Shown here: positions 18,916 through 28,269 of the stretch, one piece after another | How the letters are laid out: each line of letters opens with the position of its first letter | How positions within the stretch are numbered: position 1 is the first letter of the stretch | DNA from: Planomicrobium sp. Y74 | GTDB lineage: Bacteria; Bacillota; Bacilli; Bacillales_A; Planococcaceae | NCBI RefSeq assembly: GCF_003668635.1 | Contig: NZ_RCWH01000002.1 | Span: forward strand, 310,001 to 374,000 | Length of the DNA stretch: 64,000 bases | Reading direction: 5' to 3' | The notes under the pieces: generated by a model | Told to the model about the DNA's origin: nothing | The model's input: only the letters and a program-made list of their open reading frames with translations | Database searches by the model: none | Translations under genes and position numbers: made by a program

Positions 18916-19869
18916 ATGAAAAACTGGAAATTCAAAATGGCTTCAACAATTCTTGGATCTACAATGCTTCTTGCAGCATGTGGAGGCGGTACTGACGAAG
19001 GAAGCCAAGCGGAAGAAAACGGTTCGGCGACAGCCGGAGAAGTTGAAGGTTCAGTTTCAGGAGATGGATCATCTACAGTAGCACCGATCATGGAAGGCAT
19101 TGTTGAAGAATACGCTGCTGTTCAGCCTGGTGTCCAGGTGACTGTCGGAGTTTCCGGAACAGGCGGAGGTTTTGAGAAGTTCATGCAAGGCGAGACAGAC
19201 TTCTCCAATGCTTCACGTCCCATAAAAGAAGAAGAGATTGCAAGCCTTGAAGAAGCTGGAATCGATTATACAGAATTCCTGTTGGCATATGATGGCCTGT
19301 CAGTTGTAGTCAGCCAGGAAAACGACTGGGTGGAAGATTTAACTGTCGAAGACCTGAAAAAACTTTGGGTGGAAGACGGCACAACTAAAAAATGGTCTGA
19401 CATCAACCCGGAATGGCCGGATGAAGAAGTGGTCTTCTATGCGCCAGGAACAGATTCAGGAACATTTGATTATTTCAATGAAGTAATCCTTGAAGACGAA
19501 GATCTGGTAAGCTCGGCAACACTTTCGGAAGATGACAATACATTGGTTCAAGGAATCCAGGCTGATCCTAATGCAATCGGGTTCTTCGGCTACGCATACT
19601 ACGTAGCTAACAAAGATACATTGAAAGTCGTGAAAATCGGTGGAGTTGAACCGACTAACGAAACAATCGAGTCTGGTGAATATGCACCTTTGTCCCGTCC
19701 ATTGTTCACATATGTCAGCAACGCTTCTGTAAAAGAAAACGAAGCTGCATATGACTTTATCGAATATGCAATTGATAATGCAGGCGAAATGGCCGAGGCA
19801 GTAGGATATGTGGCTCTGCCGGAAGAAGAATATGAAAAAGGCTTGGCTGATTTGGAAGCTTTGAAATAA
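18916..19869 (+). CDS. pstS: Phosphate ABC transporter substrate-binding lipoprotein PstS
   Basis: Captures phosphate outside the membrane. Signal peptide with lipobox LLAACGGG (Cys about residue 22), then a Ser/Glu-rich linker, then the PBP fold with phosphate-loop signatures [23 protein letters not shown] and [12 protein letters not shown]. It has 317 residues. It is first in pstSCAB-phoU and directly downstream of the Pho box. A hairpin between pstS and pstC probably makes pstS the most abundant product. Confidence 0.97.
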   Translation: MKNWKFKMASTILGSTMLLAACGGGTDEGSQAEENGSATAGEVEGSVSGDGSSTVAPIMEGIVEEYAAVQPGVQVTVGVSGTGGGFEKFMQGETDFSNASRPIKEEEIASLEEAGIDYTEFLLAYDGLSVVVSQENDWVEDLTVEDLKKLWVEDGTTKKWSDINPEWPDEEVVFYAPGTDSGTFDYFNEVILEDEDLVSSATLSEDDNTLVQGIQADPNAIGFFGYAYYVANKDTLKVVKIGGVEPTNETIESGEYAPLSRPLFTYVSNASVKENEAAYDFIEYAIDNAGEMAEAVGYVALPEEEYEKGLADLEALK

Positions 19870-19890
19870 TCTGAGATAGTCCAGGAACGG

Positions 19891-19915
19891 GGTGAGCAGC
19901 CACTGCTCACCTTTT
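19891..19915 (+). terminator. Intra-operon hairpin between pstS and pstC
   Basis: Perfect GGTGAGCAG / CTGCTCACC with a 3-base loop followed by only TTTT. It is more likely an mRNA 3'-end stabiliser or partial terminator than a full stop. Confidence 0.65.
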
Positions 19916-19936
19916 GGGGTTGAAAGGGGATTCATT

Positions 19937-20863
19937 ATGCGGCAATCTGTGCAGGAAATGATCGCGCAGTCGAAAGGCAAGAAAAACAAACAATTCGTGG
20001 AAAAAATGATACCGGTCATCTTATTCCTCATTGCATCGGTATCAGTACTGACAACAATCGGCATCATGCTGACATTAATTTTCGAGACAATCACTTTCTT
20101 TACAAGAGTTTCAATTACAGATTTCCTGTTTGGCACAACGTGGCTGCCGTTTTCAAATAAGGAAGCTCAATACGGTATCCTGCCACTTATAGTGGGGACT
20201 TTAAAGGTGACGCTGATTGCTATTCTTGTGGCAGTGCCGATCGGCATTTCAGCCGCAATCTATCTGAGCGATTATGCCAGTGAGAATGTGCGTCGAGTGC
20301 TAAAACCGCTTTTGGAAGTATTGGCGGGTATTCCCACAATCGTCTACGGATTTTTCGCTTTGACGTTTGTTACACCTTTGCTGCAAAGCGCTTTTCCGGA
20401 CATTAAAATATTCAATGCCATTTCCCCGGGAATTGTTGTCGGCATCATGATTATCCCGATGATTGCTTCGCTTTCTGAGGACGCTATGTCTTCAGTGCCG
20501 AAAAGCATCCGGGAAGGTGCCCTTGCAATGGGTTCTACCAAATTTGAAGTGGCCTGGAAGATTACTGTGCCGGCTGCACTTTCCGGAATCGTTGCTTCCG
20601 TTGTGCTGGCTATATCACGCGCTATCGGTGAAACGATGATTGTGTCCCTTGCTGCGGGTTCGACTCCGAAGTTCGACGGGGACTTTACCGGTTCGATTCA
20701 AACGATGACGGCGTATATCGTCCAGGTTTCCAAAGGCGACGCCGGTTATGGCACCACCATCTACTACTCGATTTATGCAGTGGGCTTCACTTTATTCATC
20801 TTCACGATGATCATGAATATCGTAGCCAATTACGTCTCTAAACGTTTCAGGGAGGAATATTGA
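19937..20863 (+). CDS. pstC: Phosphate ABC transporter permease PstC
   Basis: Membrane subunit of the high-affinity phosphate importer, 308 residues with about six transmembrane segments. The EAA loop is DAMSSVPKSIREGALAMGSTKFEVAWKITVPAAL. I start at MRQSVQEMIAQSKGKK, where GAAAGGGG gives the SD; an upstream in-frame TTG lies inside the preceding hairpin. It ends one base before the pstA start. Confidence 0.95.
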   Translation: MRQSVQEMIAQSKGKKNKQFVEKMIPVILFLIASVSVLTTIGIMLTLIFETITFFTRVSITDFLFGTTWLPFSNKEAQYGILPLIVGTLKVTLIAILVAVPIGISAAIYLSDYASENVRRVLKPLLEVLAGIPTIVYGFFALTFVTPLLQSAFPDIKIFNAISPGIVVGIMIIPMIASLSEDAMSSVPKSIREGALAMGSTKFEVAWKITVPAALSGIVASVVLAISRAIGETMIVSLAAGSTPKFDGDFTGSIQTMTAYIVQVSKGDAGYGTTIYYSIYAVGFTLFIFTMIMNIVANYVSKRFREEY

Positions 20864-20864
20864 T

Positions 20865-21743
20865 ATGAGATATATTGAACATGACACCGTCGTTAGACGG
20901 ATGAACGGAAGAATGGTCGTCAATACAATATTCAAATCACTTTTTCTTCTTGCGACGTTAGCGGCTCTGATGGCTCTTGTTATTCTGATGTACCAAATCG
21001 TTACGCAGGGCATCAGCCATCTGTCATTCAGTTTCCTTACCAATTTTGCATCCAGATTCCCTGATCAGGCAGGCATTAAAGCTGCATTGATCGGTTCGAT
21101 TTGGTTGATGGCAGTGGTAGCTCCGACTTCAATCATTCTTGGAGTGGGATCAGCACTGTATCTGGAAGAATACGCCAAGCAAAATCGCATAACAACTTTT
21201 ATCCGGATGAATATTTCTAATCTTGCTGGTGTACCTTCCATCGTATTCGGTTTGCTCGGCCTTACCATTTTCGTTCGAGCATTGGCACTCGGCAACAGCA
21301 TCTTGGCGGCAGGGTTTACTATGAGCCTGTTAATCCTGCCAGTCATCATCGTGGCTTCTCAGGAAGCGATTCGTTCAGTGCCAGGAGAATTGCGGGATGC
21401 ATCATACGGTATGGGCGCTACAAAATGGCAGACGATTACAAAAATCATTCTGCCAGCTGCAATTCCGGGTATTCTGACAGGGAGCATCCTGGCATTATCG
21501 CGTGCCATCGGTGAGACAGCGCCATTAATCGTAATCGGGGTGCCGGTCATCATCCAATTTCTGCCGGCTGGCGTCATGGACACTTTTACAGCCTTGCCGA
21601 TGCAGATCTATGATTGGTCAAGCCGTCCGCAGCCGGAATTCCAGCAAGTTGCTGCAGCTGGCATCATTGTTTTAATGGTTGTTCTTCTATTGATGAATTC
21701 AGTGGCAGTAATCATACGCAATAAATTCGAGAAACGCTATTAG
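20865..21743 (+). CDS. pstA: Phosphate ABC transporter permease PstA
   Basis: Second membrane subunit of the Pst importer, 292 residues with six predicted membrane segments. The EAA loop is AIRSVPGELRDASYGMGATKWQTITKIILPAAIPGI. The SD (GGGAGGAATATTG) lies in the end of pstC. It is followed by pstB after 18 bases. Confidence 0.95.
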   Translation: MRYIEHDTVVRRMNGRMVVNTIFKSLFLLATLAALMALVILMYQIVTQGISHLSFSFLTNFASRFPDQAGIKAALIGSIWLMAVVAPTSIILGVGSALYLEEYAKQNRITTFIRMNISNLAGVPSIVFGLLGLTIFVRALALGNSILAAGFTMSLLILPVIIVASQEAIRSVPGELRDASYGMGATKWQTITKIILPAAIPGILTGSILALSRAIGETAPLIVIGVPVIIQFLPAGVMDTFTALPMQIYDWSSRPQPEFQQVAAAGIIVLMVVLLLMNSVAVIIRNKFEKRY

Positions 21744-21761
21744 AGTGGAAGGGGTTCTACT

Positions 21762-22592
21762 ATGTCGACATCACACGTGTTAGATCAGAAAAGCAAAACA
21801 GCGGGGTATGAAGCAGACGGTTCATTGGCGTCAGCGGCAAACTCGGTTTACGAAACGAAACAGCTAAATCTTTGGTATGGTGCAAATCACGCATTGAAAA
21901 ATATCGAACTTGATATCAAGGAAAATGAAGTGACAGCCATTATCGGACCTTCAGGATGTGGCAAATCCACTTACTTGAAAACTTTGAATCGTATGGTGGA
22001 ACTTGTTCCATCTGTTAAAACATCCGGCCAGATCCTTTACCGGGGACGCAATATCTTTGATGGAGATTACGGAGTAGAGGAGCTTCGGACGCGTGTAGGC
22101 ATGGTATTCCAAAAACCAAACCCGTTCCCGAAATCCATTTATGATAATATCGCTTATGGACCACGTATCCACGGAATTAAAAACAAAAAAATTCTTGATG
22201 AAATTGTGGAAAAAAGCCTTCGCGGTGCAGCTATCTGGGACGAAGTAAAAGACCGGCTGACTGAGAATGCCTACAGTATCTCCGGTGGACAGCAGCAGCG
22301 GATCTGCATCGCGCGGGCGTTGGCCATCGAGCCCGATGTCATCCTGATGGATGAACCGACTTCTGCGCTCGACCCGATTTCAACACTGAAAATCGAAGAA
22401 CTTGTCCAGGAATTGAAAAAAGATTACAGCATTATCATAGTGACACACAATATGCAGCAAGCTGCCCGTATTTCGGATAGAACAGCATTTTTCCTGAATG
22501 GTGAAGTGATTGAATACGATAAGACGGACACAATTTTCTCTAATCCAACAGACAAACGAACAGAAGATTACATTTCCGGCAGATTCGGCTAA
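21762..22592 (+). CDS. pstB: Phosphate ABC transporter ATPase PstB
   Basis: ATP-binding subunit that powers phosphate import. Walker [10 protein letters not shown], signature [16 protein letters not shown], Walker [14 protein letters not shown] and switch VTHNM are present. At 276 residues it is slightly long: the first 30 residues are a poorly conserved extension ahead of [16 protein letters not shown]. The phosphate-type [20 protein letters not shown] stretch confirms PstB. Confidence 0.96.
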   Translation: MSTSHVLDQKSKTAGYEADGSLASAANSVYETKQLNLWYGANHALKNIELDIKENEVTAIIGPSGCGKSTYLKTLNRMVELVPSVKTSGQILYRGRNIFDGDYGVEELRTRVGMVFQKPNPFPKSIYDNIAYGPRIHGIKNKKILDEIVEKSLRGAAIWDEVKDRLTENAYSISGGQQQRICIARALAIEPDVILMDEPTSALDPISTLKIEELVQELKKDYSIIIVTHNMQQAARISDRTAFFLNGEVIEYDKTDTIFSNPTDKRTEDYISGRFG

Positions 22593-22610
22593 GAAAGGGA
22601 GCGTTCCATT

Positions 22611-23270
22611 TTGTCAGTACGTGAAAAATTTGATACAGAATTACATTCATCCCAGGACCAACTGATCCAGTTAAGTACAATGGCAGTAGATGCCCTTGGA
22701 AAGTCGGTCAGCGCTTTGCTGAATCATGATATTGATGCCGCTTTAGAAGTCATCGAAAATGACGTCAAGATTAATCGGCTTGAAGAAGAGATTAATGACC
22801 GGGTCATCTTACTGATTGCAAAACAATCTCCTGTAGCAACCGATTTGCGGAGGCTGATCGTCATTATTAAAGTGGCGACGGATATGGAGCGGGTAGGAGA
22901 TTATGCAGTGAATATCGCCAAAGAAACAATCCGTCTTGGCAAGGAAGAACATCTGGCACCGATTGTTCAAATAGAAAAAATGCATAAACTTGCGACGACC
23001 ATGCTGATGCAGGTAATTGATGCTTTTGTGGAAGAAGATGTGGCAAAAGCAAAAGAAATTGCTGAGCTGGATGATCAGGTGGATGACCTGTATGGACAAG
23101 TATTAACACAACTAATGCTTGCCGGAAGCGAAGATCCCGGCAAAATCAGCCAGATTACCCAGTTGGCATTTATCGGCCGCTATATGGAACGGTCAGCCGA
23201 CCATGCAACGAATATTGCGGAACAATTGTTTTACCTGGTGCGCGGGCGGCATTACGATCTGAATAAATAA
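22611..23270 (+). CDS. phoU: Phosphate uptake regulator PhoU
   Basis: Negative modulator of the Pst transporter and PhoR signalling. Two three-helix PhoU repeats with metal-site motifs: IIKVATDMERVGDYAVNIA (about residues 84-102) and AFIGRYMERSADHATNIAEQL (about 184-204). It has 219 residues. The start is TTG with a GAAAGGGAG SD. It is the last gene of the pst operon and is closed by a GC-rich hairpin. Confidence 0.95.
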   Translation: MSVREKFDTELHSSQDQLIQLSTMAVDALGKSVSALLNHDIDAALEVIENDVKINRLEEEINDRVILLIAKQSPVATDLRRLIVIIKVATDMERVGDYAVNIAKETIRLGKEEHLAPIVQIEKMHKLATTMLMQVIDAFVEEDVAKAKEIAELDDQVDDLYGQVLTQLMLAGSEDPGKISQITQLAFIGRYMERSADHATNIAEQLFYLVRGRHYDLNK

Positions 23271-23277
23271 GGGCAAT

Positions 23278-23306
23278 CCGGCGGGAATTTTCCGCCGGCT
23301 ATTTTT
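23278..23306 (+). terminator. Terminator after phoU
   Basis: CCGGCGG / CCGCCGG stem followed by ATTTTTA. Confidence 0.75.
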
Positions 23307-23349
23307 ATGGCTGTGATTCTATAGGTATAAATTGGACTAATGTTTTATA

Positions 23350-23520
23350 ATAGTCGATATTCCGCAAAACAGCTTCGAAGGAACCCGGTTTCCCCCTCGC
23401 ACTCCAGGCGTCTTCGCTGTTTTGCTCCATATCTCTAGAGAGCTCTCTAGCGCCGGCGCGTCGACGAGCAGTGCGCAGGAGCATAATCTTTGCCCTTGTC
23501 CAAAGCGCCGAAGCGTTATA
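23350..23520. repeat. GC-rich interspersed repeat, second family
   Basis: CGATATTCCGCAAAACAGC ... GCTGTTTTGCTCCATATCT forms a large inverted repeat, and a GC-rich tail contains GCAGGAGCATAATCTTTGCCC. Both modules recur at 51912-52260, the tail in opposite orientation there. With flanking unique sequence this fills the gap between phoU and rpmG. The rpmG promoter probably uses TATAAT near 23603. Confidence 0.65.
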
Positions 23521-23671
23521 TAAAAGGTAATTCTTTTGTGCAACTTATATAGCTGTCTTATTTTTTATGAATTTTATCAGTAGACTTTATTGTGATATAT
23601 GCTATAATAATTAAGTCGTATAGATCTTGCTTATTTAAAAATGATCTTTGAAAGAATTAGGAGGGAAACCG

Positions 23672-23821
23672 ATGCGTGTTAACATCACTTTAGCTTGTAC
23701 AGAATGTAGCGAACGTAACTACAGCACTGTTAAAAATAAGCGCAACAACCCTGAGCGTCTTGAAATGAAAAAATATTGCTCACGTGAACGAAAAATGACT
23801 TTACACCGTGAAACTAAGTAA
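23672..23821 (+). CDS. rpmG: Ribosomal protein bL33
   Basis: A 49-residue bL33 of the large subunit. [17 protein letters not shown] carries the first CxxC, while the second pair is degenerate (KYCSRERK, one Cys only), so this copy is probably not zinc-binding. The SD is TAGGAGGG. Bacillus genomes have several L33 paralogues, and the copy beside yqgN is the rpmGA position. A terminator directly follows. Confidence 0.95.
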   Translation: MRVNITLACTECSERNYSTVKNKRNNPERLEMKKYCSRERKMTLHRETK

Positions 23822-23831
23822 TGAATGGACC

Positions 23832-23864
23832 GCCAAAACCTCTGGGTTTTGGCTTTTTTCTTTT
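23832..23864 (+). terminator. Terminator after rpmG
   Basis: GCCAAAACC / GGGTTTTGGC with a TCT loop and a T-rich tract. Confidence 0.88.
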
Positions 23865-23880
23865 AAAGGGGATGCCTGTT

Positions 23881-24456
23881 ATGGATAAATCGAGTCAGCG
23901 CAAAGAAATGATCACTCAATTGAAAGCTATGGATCCGGAAGAACATCGGGAAAAATCCGATTCAATCATAAAGTTCCTTTTGGAAGATGAAGCGTTTCAC
24001 CAAGCTGAAGTTGTAGGACTGACGATATCAGCTTTTCCTGAAGTGGATACCCGCCGGCTTATCGAAGAATGCTGGAAGGCTGGAAAGAAGACGGCAATCC
24101 CTAAATGTGAGCCGCTTTCCCGGGGAATGGCATTCAGGATGATTGAAGACTTCAGCCAATTGGAAACTGTATATTTGAAACTTTTGGAACCGATCATTGA
24201 AAAAACTGAACTAGTGGAACCTGAGCAAATCGATTTATTGATCGTACCCGGCGTTGTTTTCTCGCATGACGGATATCGAATCGGCTTTGGGGGCGGTTAT
24301 TATGACCGCTACCTGACAAAATATACTGGACCGACCAGATCTCTTGCTTTTGCTGCTCAGCTGCGCGAGTCGGTGCCGGTCGAATCCCATGACATTCCAG
24401 TACAACGCATTTATACTGAATATGGCTGTCTGGAAACAAAGCAGGTGGACCGATGA
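23881..24456 (+). CDS. yqgN: 5-formyltetrahydrofolate cyclo-ligase
   Basis: Converts 5-formyl-THF to 5,10-methenyl-THF using ATP, salvaging the storage form of folate. At 191 residues from MDKSSQRKEM it has family length; this ATG is 9 bases from AAAGGGG, while ATG 23872 abuts the SD. Signatures are LTISAFPEVDTRRL, LLIVPGVVFSHDGYRIGFGGGYYDRYL and the C-terminal ESHDIPVQRIYTE. It overlaps the next gene by ATGA, as in B. subtilis yqgN. Confidence 0.93.
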   Translation: MDKSSQRKEMITQLKAMDPEEHREKSDSIIKFLLEDEAFHQAEVVGLTISAFPEVDTRRLIEECWKAGKKTAIPKCEPLSRGMAFRMIEDFSQLETVYLKLLEPIIEKTELVEPEQIDLLIVPGVVFSHDGYRIGFGGGYYDRYLTKYTGPTRSLAFAAQLRESVPVESHDIPVQRIYTEYGCLETKQVDR

Positions 24457-24641
24457 ACAACTTATATGATGTCATGCAGCTTTTGAAAAGGTACGGAACG
24501 ATTATCTATACAGCTGACCGTAAAGCAGACCTGCATTTAATGGAAGAAGAAATCAGGGAACTGTACCGTCTGCAGTTCATTACAGCAAAGGAATTTTCCT
24601 CGGCTTTGTTGATTTTACGCAGTGAACAGAACAAAATATAA
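24453..24641 (+). CDS. yqgQ: YqgQ family small protein (DUF910)
   Basis: A 62-residue helical protein matching the YqgQ family: NNLYDVMQLLKRYGTIIYTADRKADLHLMEEE and a C-terminal helix FSSALLILRSEQNK. It starts within the stop of the folate gene (ATGA), implying translational coupling. In Bacillus it precedes glcK. Here glcK and the rhomboid gene gluP (yqgP) are absent and ltaS follows. Biochemical function is unknown; the family is thought to bind single-stranded nucleic acid, which I cannot test here. Confidence 0.88.
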   Translation: MNNLYDVMQLLKRYGTIIYTADRKADLHLMEEEIRELYRLQFITAKEFSSALLILRSEQNKI

Positions 24642-24818
24642 AAGAATTTCCGTTTTTTTGAAACTTTAAGGCGTTTCATCCGTCTATTAAGAGGGTAAAT
24701 GCTATGTTGAGGCAATGTAATATTTGTGTAAATATATGATAATCACCGAACCTATAATTTCAAAAAGAAATGGAATTGATATGAATGGTAAAATTGTTCC
24801 AAAAGGAGGATGTTTTGG

Positions 24819-26732
24819 ATGTTAAAAAGAGAATGGCCTAAACATTCGATCCTTGCAATTGCAATCATCGCAACATGGTTAAAAACCTATATTGTCTATA
24901 AAACCGCATTTTCGATAACGATTGATAATGCATTGCAAGAGTTTATCTTATTTATTAATCCGCTGAGTATGCTGCTGTTCCTGTACGGTGTGGCCTTATT
25001 CTTCAAGAATGAGAAAACCAAGAACCGCTATTTATTGGCTATGACTTTACTGACATCGGCTATATTGTACGGAAACGTAGCGTTTTACCGATTTTTCAGT
25101 GACTTTATCACGCTTCCACTGCTGTTTCAAACCCAGAATTTCGGGGATTTGAAGTCAAGCGCAGCAGCCAGTATTTTCTGGACCGATATTTTCTATTTCT
25201 CGGATTTCCTGATTGTACTGCTGGCGATTAAATTCCTGCCGACGGTTATAATCAGCGAAAAAGCTTCTTCTGTTCAACGAAAAGCGTATTTCATCCTGTC
25301 AGCCGCGCTTATGTTCTTCAACTTAGGCTTGGCTGAAGCAGAACGTCCGCAGCTGCTGACCCGAAGTTTTGACCGGGAAATGCTTGTGAAAAATATCGGA
25401 ATGTACAATTATCATCTTTATGATGTATATATTCAGTCGAAATCACAGGCTCAACGGGCACTGGCGAATGGTTCTGAATTGGTGGAAGTGACCAATTATG
25501 TAAGTTCCACTCAGGCAGAACCTTCAGAAGAGATGTTCGGCATTGCAAAAGACCGCAATTTAATCGTGGTAACTCTTGAATCGCTCCAAACTTTCGTATT
25601 GAACAATGAAATGAACGGGGAGACAATCACGCCGTTTATGAATGAGCTGACGAAAGATGATGACACGATCTATTTCCCGAATTTCTACCATCAAACAGGT
25701 CTCGGGAAAACATCCGACTCAGAGTTTATCCTTGAAAACTCACTTTATCCTCGTGGAGGCAGTGCCGTTTTCTTCACGCACAGTGGGAATACCTATAATT
25801 CAATGGCTGAAAAGCTAGGGGAGAATGGATATTTCACTAATGTGCAGCATGCCAACACAAAAAGTTTCTGGAACCGCGATATCATGTATCAGGCATTTGA
25901 AATCGATGAATTCCAGGATATAGAGAGCTTTACAGTCGAAGAAGGGCAAGCGGTGAACTGGGGCATGAAAGATGTTCCGTTCATGCAGCAGTCAGTTGAA
26001 CATATGACTGAAATGCCGCAGCCTTTCTACAGCCGTTTGCTGACATTGACGAATCACCATCCGTTCTATTTGGATGAAGAAGATAAATTCATCTCTGAGT
26101 TCGATTCCAATTCAGGTACACTGAACCGCTATTTCCAAACGGCAAGATACCTGGATGAAGCAGTAAAGGAATTGTTCGATGAACTGAAAGCCAAAGGGCT
26201 CTATGAAAATTCCATTATTGTCATGTATGGTGACCATTATGGTATTTCAGAGAACCACAATGCCGCAATGTCCCAGTATCTTGGCAAAGAAATTACACCT
26301 TATGAAACAGCTCAGCTGCAAAAAGTTCCTTTCTTTGTCCATATTCCAGGATATGGTGAAGGGCATGTCAATGAAGAGATTGGCGGCCAAATCGATATGC
26401 GTCCAACAATCCTGAACTTGATGGGTGTAGAATCGGATGACGATATTCAGTTCGGTGATGATTTGTTCTCAGAAGAGCATGAGGAGTTCACAGTGTTCCG
26501 TGACGGACGATTCATTACTGCGGAAAATGTCTATGCCGGTGGCACCTGCTATGATCAGGAGACAGGTGAAATAGACGATCCAGCGGGTTGTGAGCCATTT
26601 GTTGAACGCGCTCTGCAACAGTTAAATTATTCAGAAGCGATTATCAACGGCGATCTTCTAAGGTTCTATGACGAAGAAACCGGCGAGCTTCTGACTGACG
26701 AAACCCCGGCCGCAACAAACGTAGCAGAATAA
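24819..26732 (+). CDS. ltaS: Lipoteichoic acid synthase (LtaS family)
   Basis: Polymerises glycerol phosphate from phosphatidylglycerol onto the lipoteichoic acid anchor at the outer membrane face. Five N-terminal transmembrane helices (to about residue 180) are followed by an extracellular sulfatase-fold domain. It has LIVVTLESLQ (metal Glu), GKTSDSEF with the nucleophile Thr near residue 297, WNRD, MYGDHYGIS and the metal-binding NHHPFYL. I start at MLKREWPKHS, 8-9 bases from AAAGGAGG; ATG 24810 overlaps that SD. It has 637 residues, and the C-terminal tail is acidic. yqgS is the equivalent position in B. subtilis. Confidence 0.94.
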   Translation: MLKREWPKHSILAIAIIATWLKTYIVYKTAFSITIDNALQEFILFINPLSMLLFLYGVALFFKNEKTKNRYLLAMTLLTSAILYGNVAFYRFFSDFITLPLLFQTQNFGDLKSSAAASIFWTDIFYFSDFLIVLLAIKFLPTVIISEKASSVQRKAYFILSAALMFFNLGLAEAERPQLLTRSFDREMLVKNIGMYNYHLYDVYIQSKSQAQRALANGSELVEVTNYVSSTQAEPSEEMFGIAKDRNLIVVTLESLQTFVLNNEMNGETITPFMNELTKDDDTIYFPNFYHQTGLGKTSDSEFILENSLYPRGGSAVFFTHSGNTYNSMAEKLGENGYFTNVQHANTKSFWNRDIMYQAFEIDEFQDIESFTVEEGQAVNWGMKDVPFMQQSVEHMTEMPQPFYSRLLTLTNHHPFYLDEEDKFISEFDSNSGTLNRYFQTARYLDEAVKELFDELKAKGLYENSIIVMYGDHYGISENHNAAMSQYLGKEITPYETAQLQKVPFFVHIPGYGEGHVNEEIGGQIDMRPTILNLMGVESDDDIQFGDDLFSEEHEEFTVFRDGRFITAENVYAGGTCYDQETGEIDDPAGCEPFVERALQQLNYSEAIINGDLLRFYDEETGELLTDETPAATNVAE

Positions 26733-26760
26733 AAAAGGACCCGTCAAGGGTCCTTTTTTA
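26731..26760 (+). terminator. Terminator after ltaS
   Basis: AAAAGGACCC / GGGTCCTTTT with a 5-base loop and T-run. Confidence 0.9.
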
Positions 26761-26785
26761 TTCTGAAGATGTTTTAATGTAAATT

Positions 26786-26820
26786 AAAAAAGCTGCTGCA
26801 ATGGATGCAACAGCTTTTTT
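26786..26820 (-). terminator. Terminator after the DUF2759 gene
   Basis: AAAAAAGCTGCTGCA / TGCAACAGCTTTTTT hairpin, symmetrical, just downstream of the minus-strand small membrane protein gene. Confidence 0.8.
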
Positions 26821-26824
26821 CTGA

Positions 26825-27013
26825 TTAATGCAATGTTGGTGGAAAGCCTTGAGTGATTGCAGTAGCTACTGCAAAGCCTCCAAAAATGGCAAAAGTTCCG
26901 AAATTAAATAAGAATCCTAATACTTCTTTGTTTTTTAATGTCTGTACAGTACCTATTGCTGCCAAAATAGCAATGAGGCCAAAAATGAGTACTAATAGCC
27001 AACCTGATTCCAT
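26825..27013 (-). CDS. DUF2759-like small membrane protein (YqgW-like)
   Basis: A 62-residue protein with two transmembrane segments (LLVLIFGLIAILAAIGTVQ and FGTFAIFGGFAVATAIT) joined by a short basic loop (TLKNKEVLG). The end GFPPTLH and the gene's place beside the yqgX homologue fit the DUF2759/YqgW family. ATG at 27013 has an AGGGAG SD; the longer in-frame version has none. Function is unknown. Confidence 0.7.
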   Translation of the reverse strand: MESGWLLVLIFGLIAILAAIGTVQTLKNKEVLGFLFNFGTFAIFGGFAVATAITQGFPPTLH

Positions 27014-27165
27014 ATATGACACTCCCTTCAACATTAACAGCCAGTGCCGTCTTGTTCTATACTATTGTAATGAATTTAAATGGCTTTGTCGAGCATGAAA
27101 AGTGTCATTCCCTTGAACATTCAAATGAAACGGCTCCGTGATATAATTAATCTGAGGTGAAAATG

Positions 27166-27795
27166 ATGTTGAAAATTGAACAATTGGAATTAGGTCCTGT
27201 TCAGACGAATTGTTATATCGTATCGAATGAGGAAAAGGAATGTCTTATATTTGATCCGGGTGAGGAAGAAAATAGAGTTAGGGTGCTTTTAAAAAAACGT
27301 GATCTCAAGCCTCTGGCGATTCTTCTGACACACGGCCATTTTGATCATATCGGAGCGGTGGATGCGCTTCGTGATTTCTATGAAATCCCTGTCTATCTAC
27401 ATCATCTGGAAAGGGACTGGCTGGGTCGTCCCAATTTGAATGGTTCCGGCAAGTATGCGGCATTGCCGGATTACCGGATAAAGGATGCAGATGTATTGAT
27501 AAACGATGAACAGGAACTTGTATTAGGTTCTTTCAGAATGGACTTGTTACATACGCCAGGGCATTCTCCGGGAAGCCTCACTTTTTCGTTTCCTGAAGAA
27601 AAGTTCGCCATTGTCGGTGATACATTATTTCGAGGGAGTATCGGAAGAACAGATTTAATCGATGGTTCTGAAACCAAGCTCCTGCAATCGATCCGCACGT
27701 CGTTATTGACACTGGCAGCTGATACTGTTTTGTTTCCAGGGCATGGTCCTGATACAACTCCGGCTGAAGAAGAAAAAAGCAATCCGTTTCTTTAA
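27166..27795 (+). CDS. yqgX: Metallo-beta-lactamase-fold hydrolase (YqgX, glyoxalase II-like)
   Basis: A 209-residue MBL-fold protein. The metal motif THGHFDHIGAVD (HxHxDH), then LHTPGHSPGSL and GDTLFRGSIGRTDL supply the remaining ligands, and FPGHGPDTT completes the site. VQTNCYIV at the N-terminus is the usual first strand. It groups with the small hydroxyacylglutathione hydrolase-like proteins; the natural thiol ester substrate (perhaps bacillithiol-linked) is inferred only. ATG 27163 is an alternative start, closer to the SD. Confidence 0.9.
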   Translation: MLKIEQLELGPVQTNCYIVSNEEKECLIFDPGEEENRVRVLLKKRDLKPLAILLTHGHFDHIGAVDALRDFYEIPVYLHHLERDWLGRPNLNGSGKYAALPDYRIKDADVLINDEQELVLGSFRMDLLHTPGHSPGSLTFSFPEEKFAIVGDTLFRGSIGRTDLIDGSETKLLQSIRTSLLTLAADTVLFPGHGPDTTPAEEEKSNPFL

Positions 27796-27819
27796 AAGAA
27801 GTAAATTTAACAATCAAAT

Positions 27820-27852
27820 TAAAAAAGCGGCCAATGCTGGCCGCTTTTTTTT
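27820..27852. terminator. Bidirectional terminator between yqgX and the DUF2626 gene
   Basis: AAAAAAGCGGCCA / TGGCCGCTTTTTT hairpin between convergent genes. Confidence 0.92.
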
Positions 27853-27866
27853 GGTTAATATTCTGA

Positions 27867-28109
27867 TTAATGTCCTCCACCAGGTATGTGGATGAAAGTC
27901 GAGTAGTATGTGAAGCCGACGAAGAATACTGTTAAGTAAGCTGCGAAGATGTAAAGATACATACGCTCAGAAATATTTAAAAATCCTAGAAGTACAAAAA
28001 ATCCGGTGTTGGCAACCATCAATAAAGAAACTTCCACCATATCGCCTACATAAAACAGAACTGCGAAAATACCAGTCCACCATCCCATTAATTTAAACAT
28101 GTTATTCAT
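27867..28109 (-). CDS. yqgY: DUF2626 family small membrane protein (YqgY-like)
   Basis: An 80-residue protein with about three membrane segments: MNNMFKLMGWWTGIFAVLFYVGDM, LLMVANTGFFVLLGFL and YLYIFAAYLTVFFVGFTYYSTF, ending HIPGGGH. This matches the DUF2626/YqgY family, which in B. subtilis lies just upstream of comGA on the opposite strand, as here. ATG at 28109 is 8 bases from AAAGGAGG. Function is unknown. Confidence 0.85.
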   Translation of the reverse strand: MNNMFKLMGWWTGIFAVLFYVGDMVEVSLLMVANTGFFVLLGFLNISERMYLYIFAAYLTVFFVGFTYYSTFIHIPGGGH

Positions 28110-28269
28110 GGGTAATCCCTCCTTTGCCACAACACAATAATCTCATATTTATTATATAGGAAAGCGAGTCGTTGTGTAAACCGCGAGTTGGTCTTTCTTT
28201 GTGACAAACCGGTGTAATCTGGCAATTTAAAAAAGTGAATCGGAGACATTGTCCATAAGGTGATGTTCC

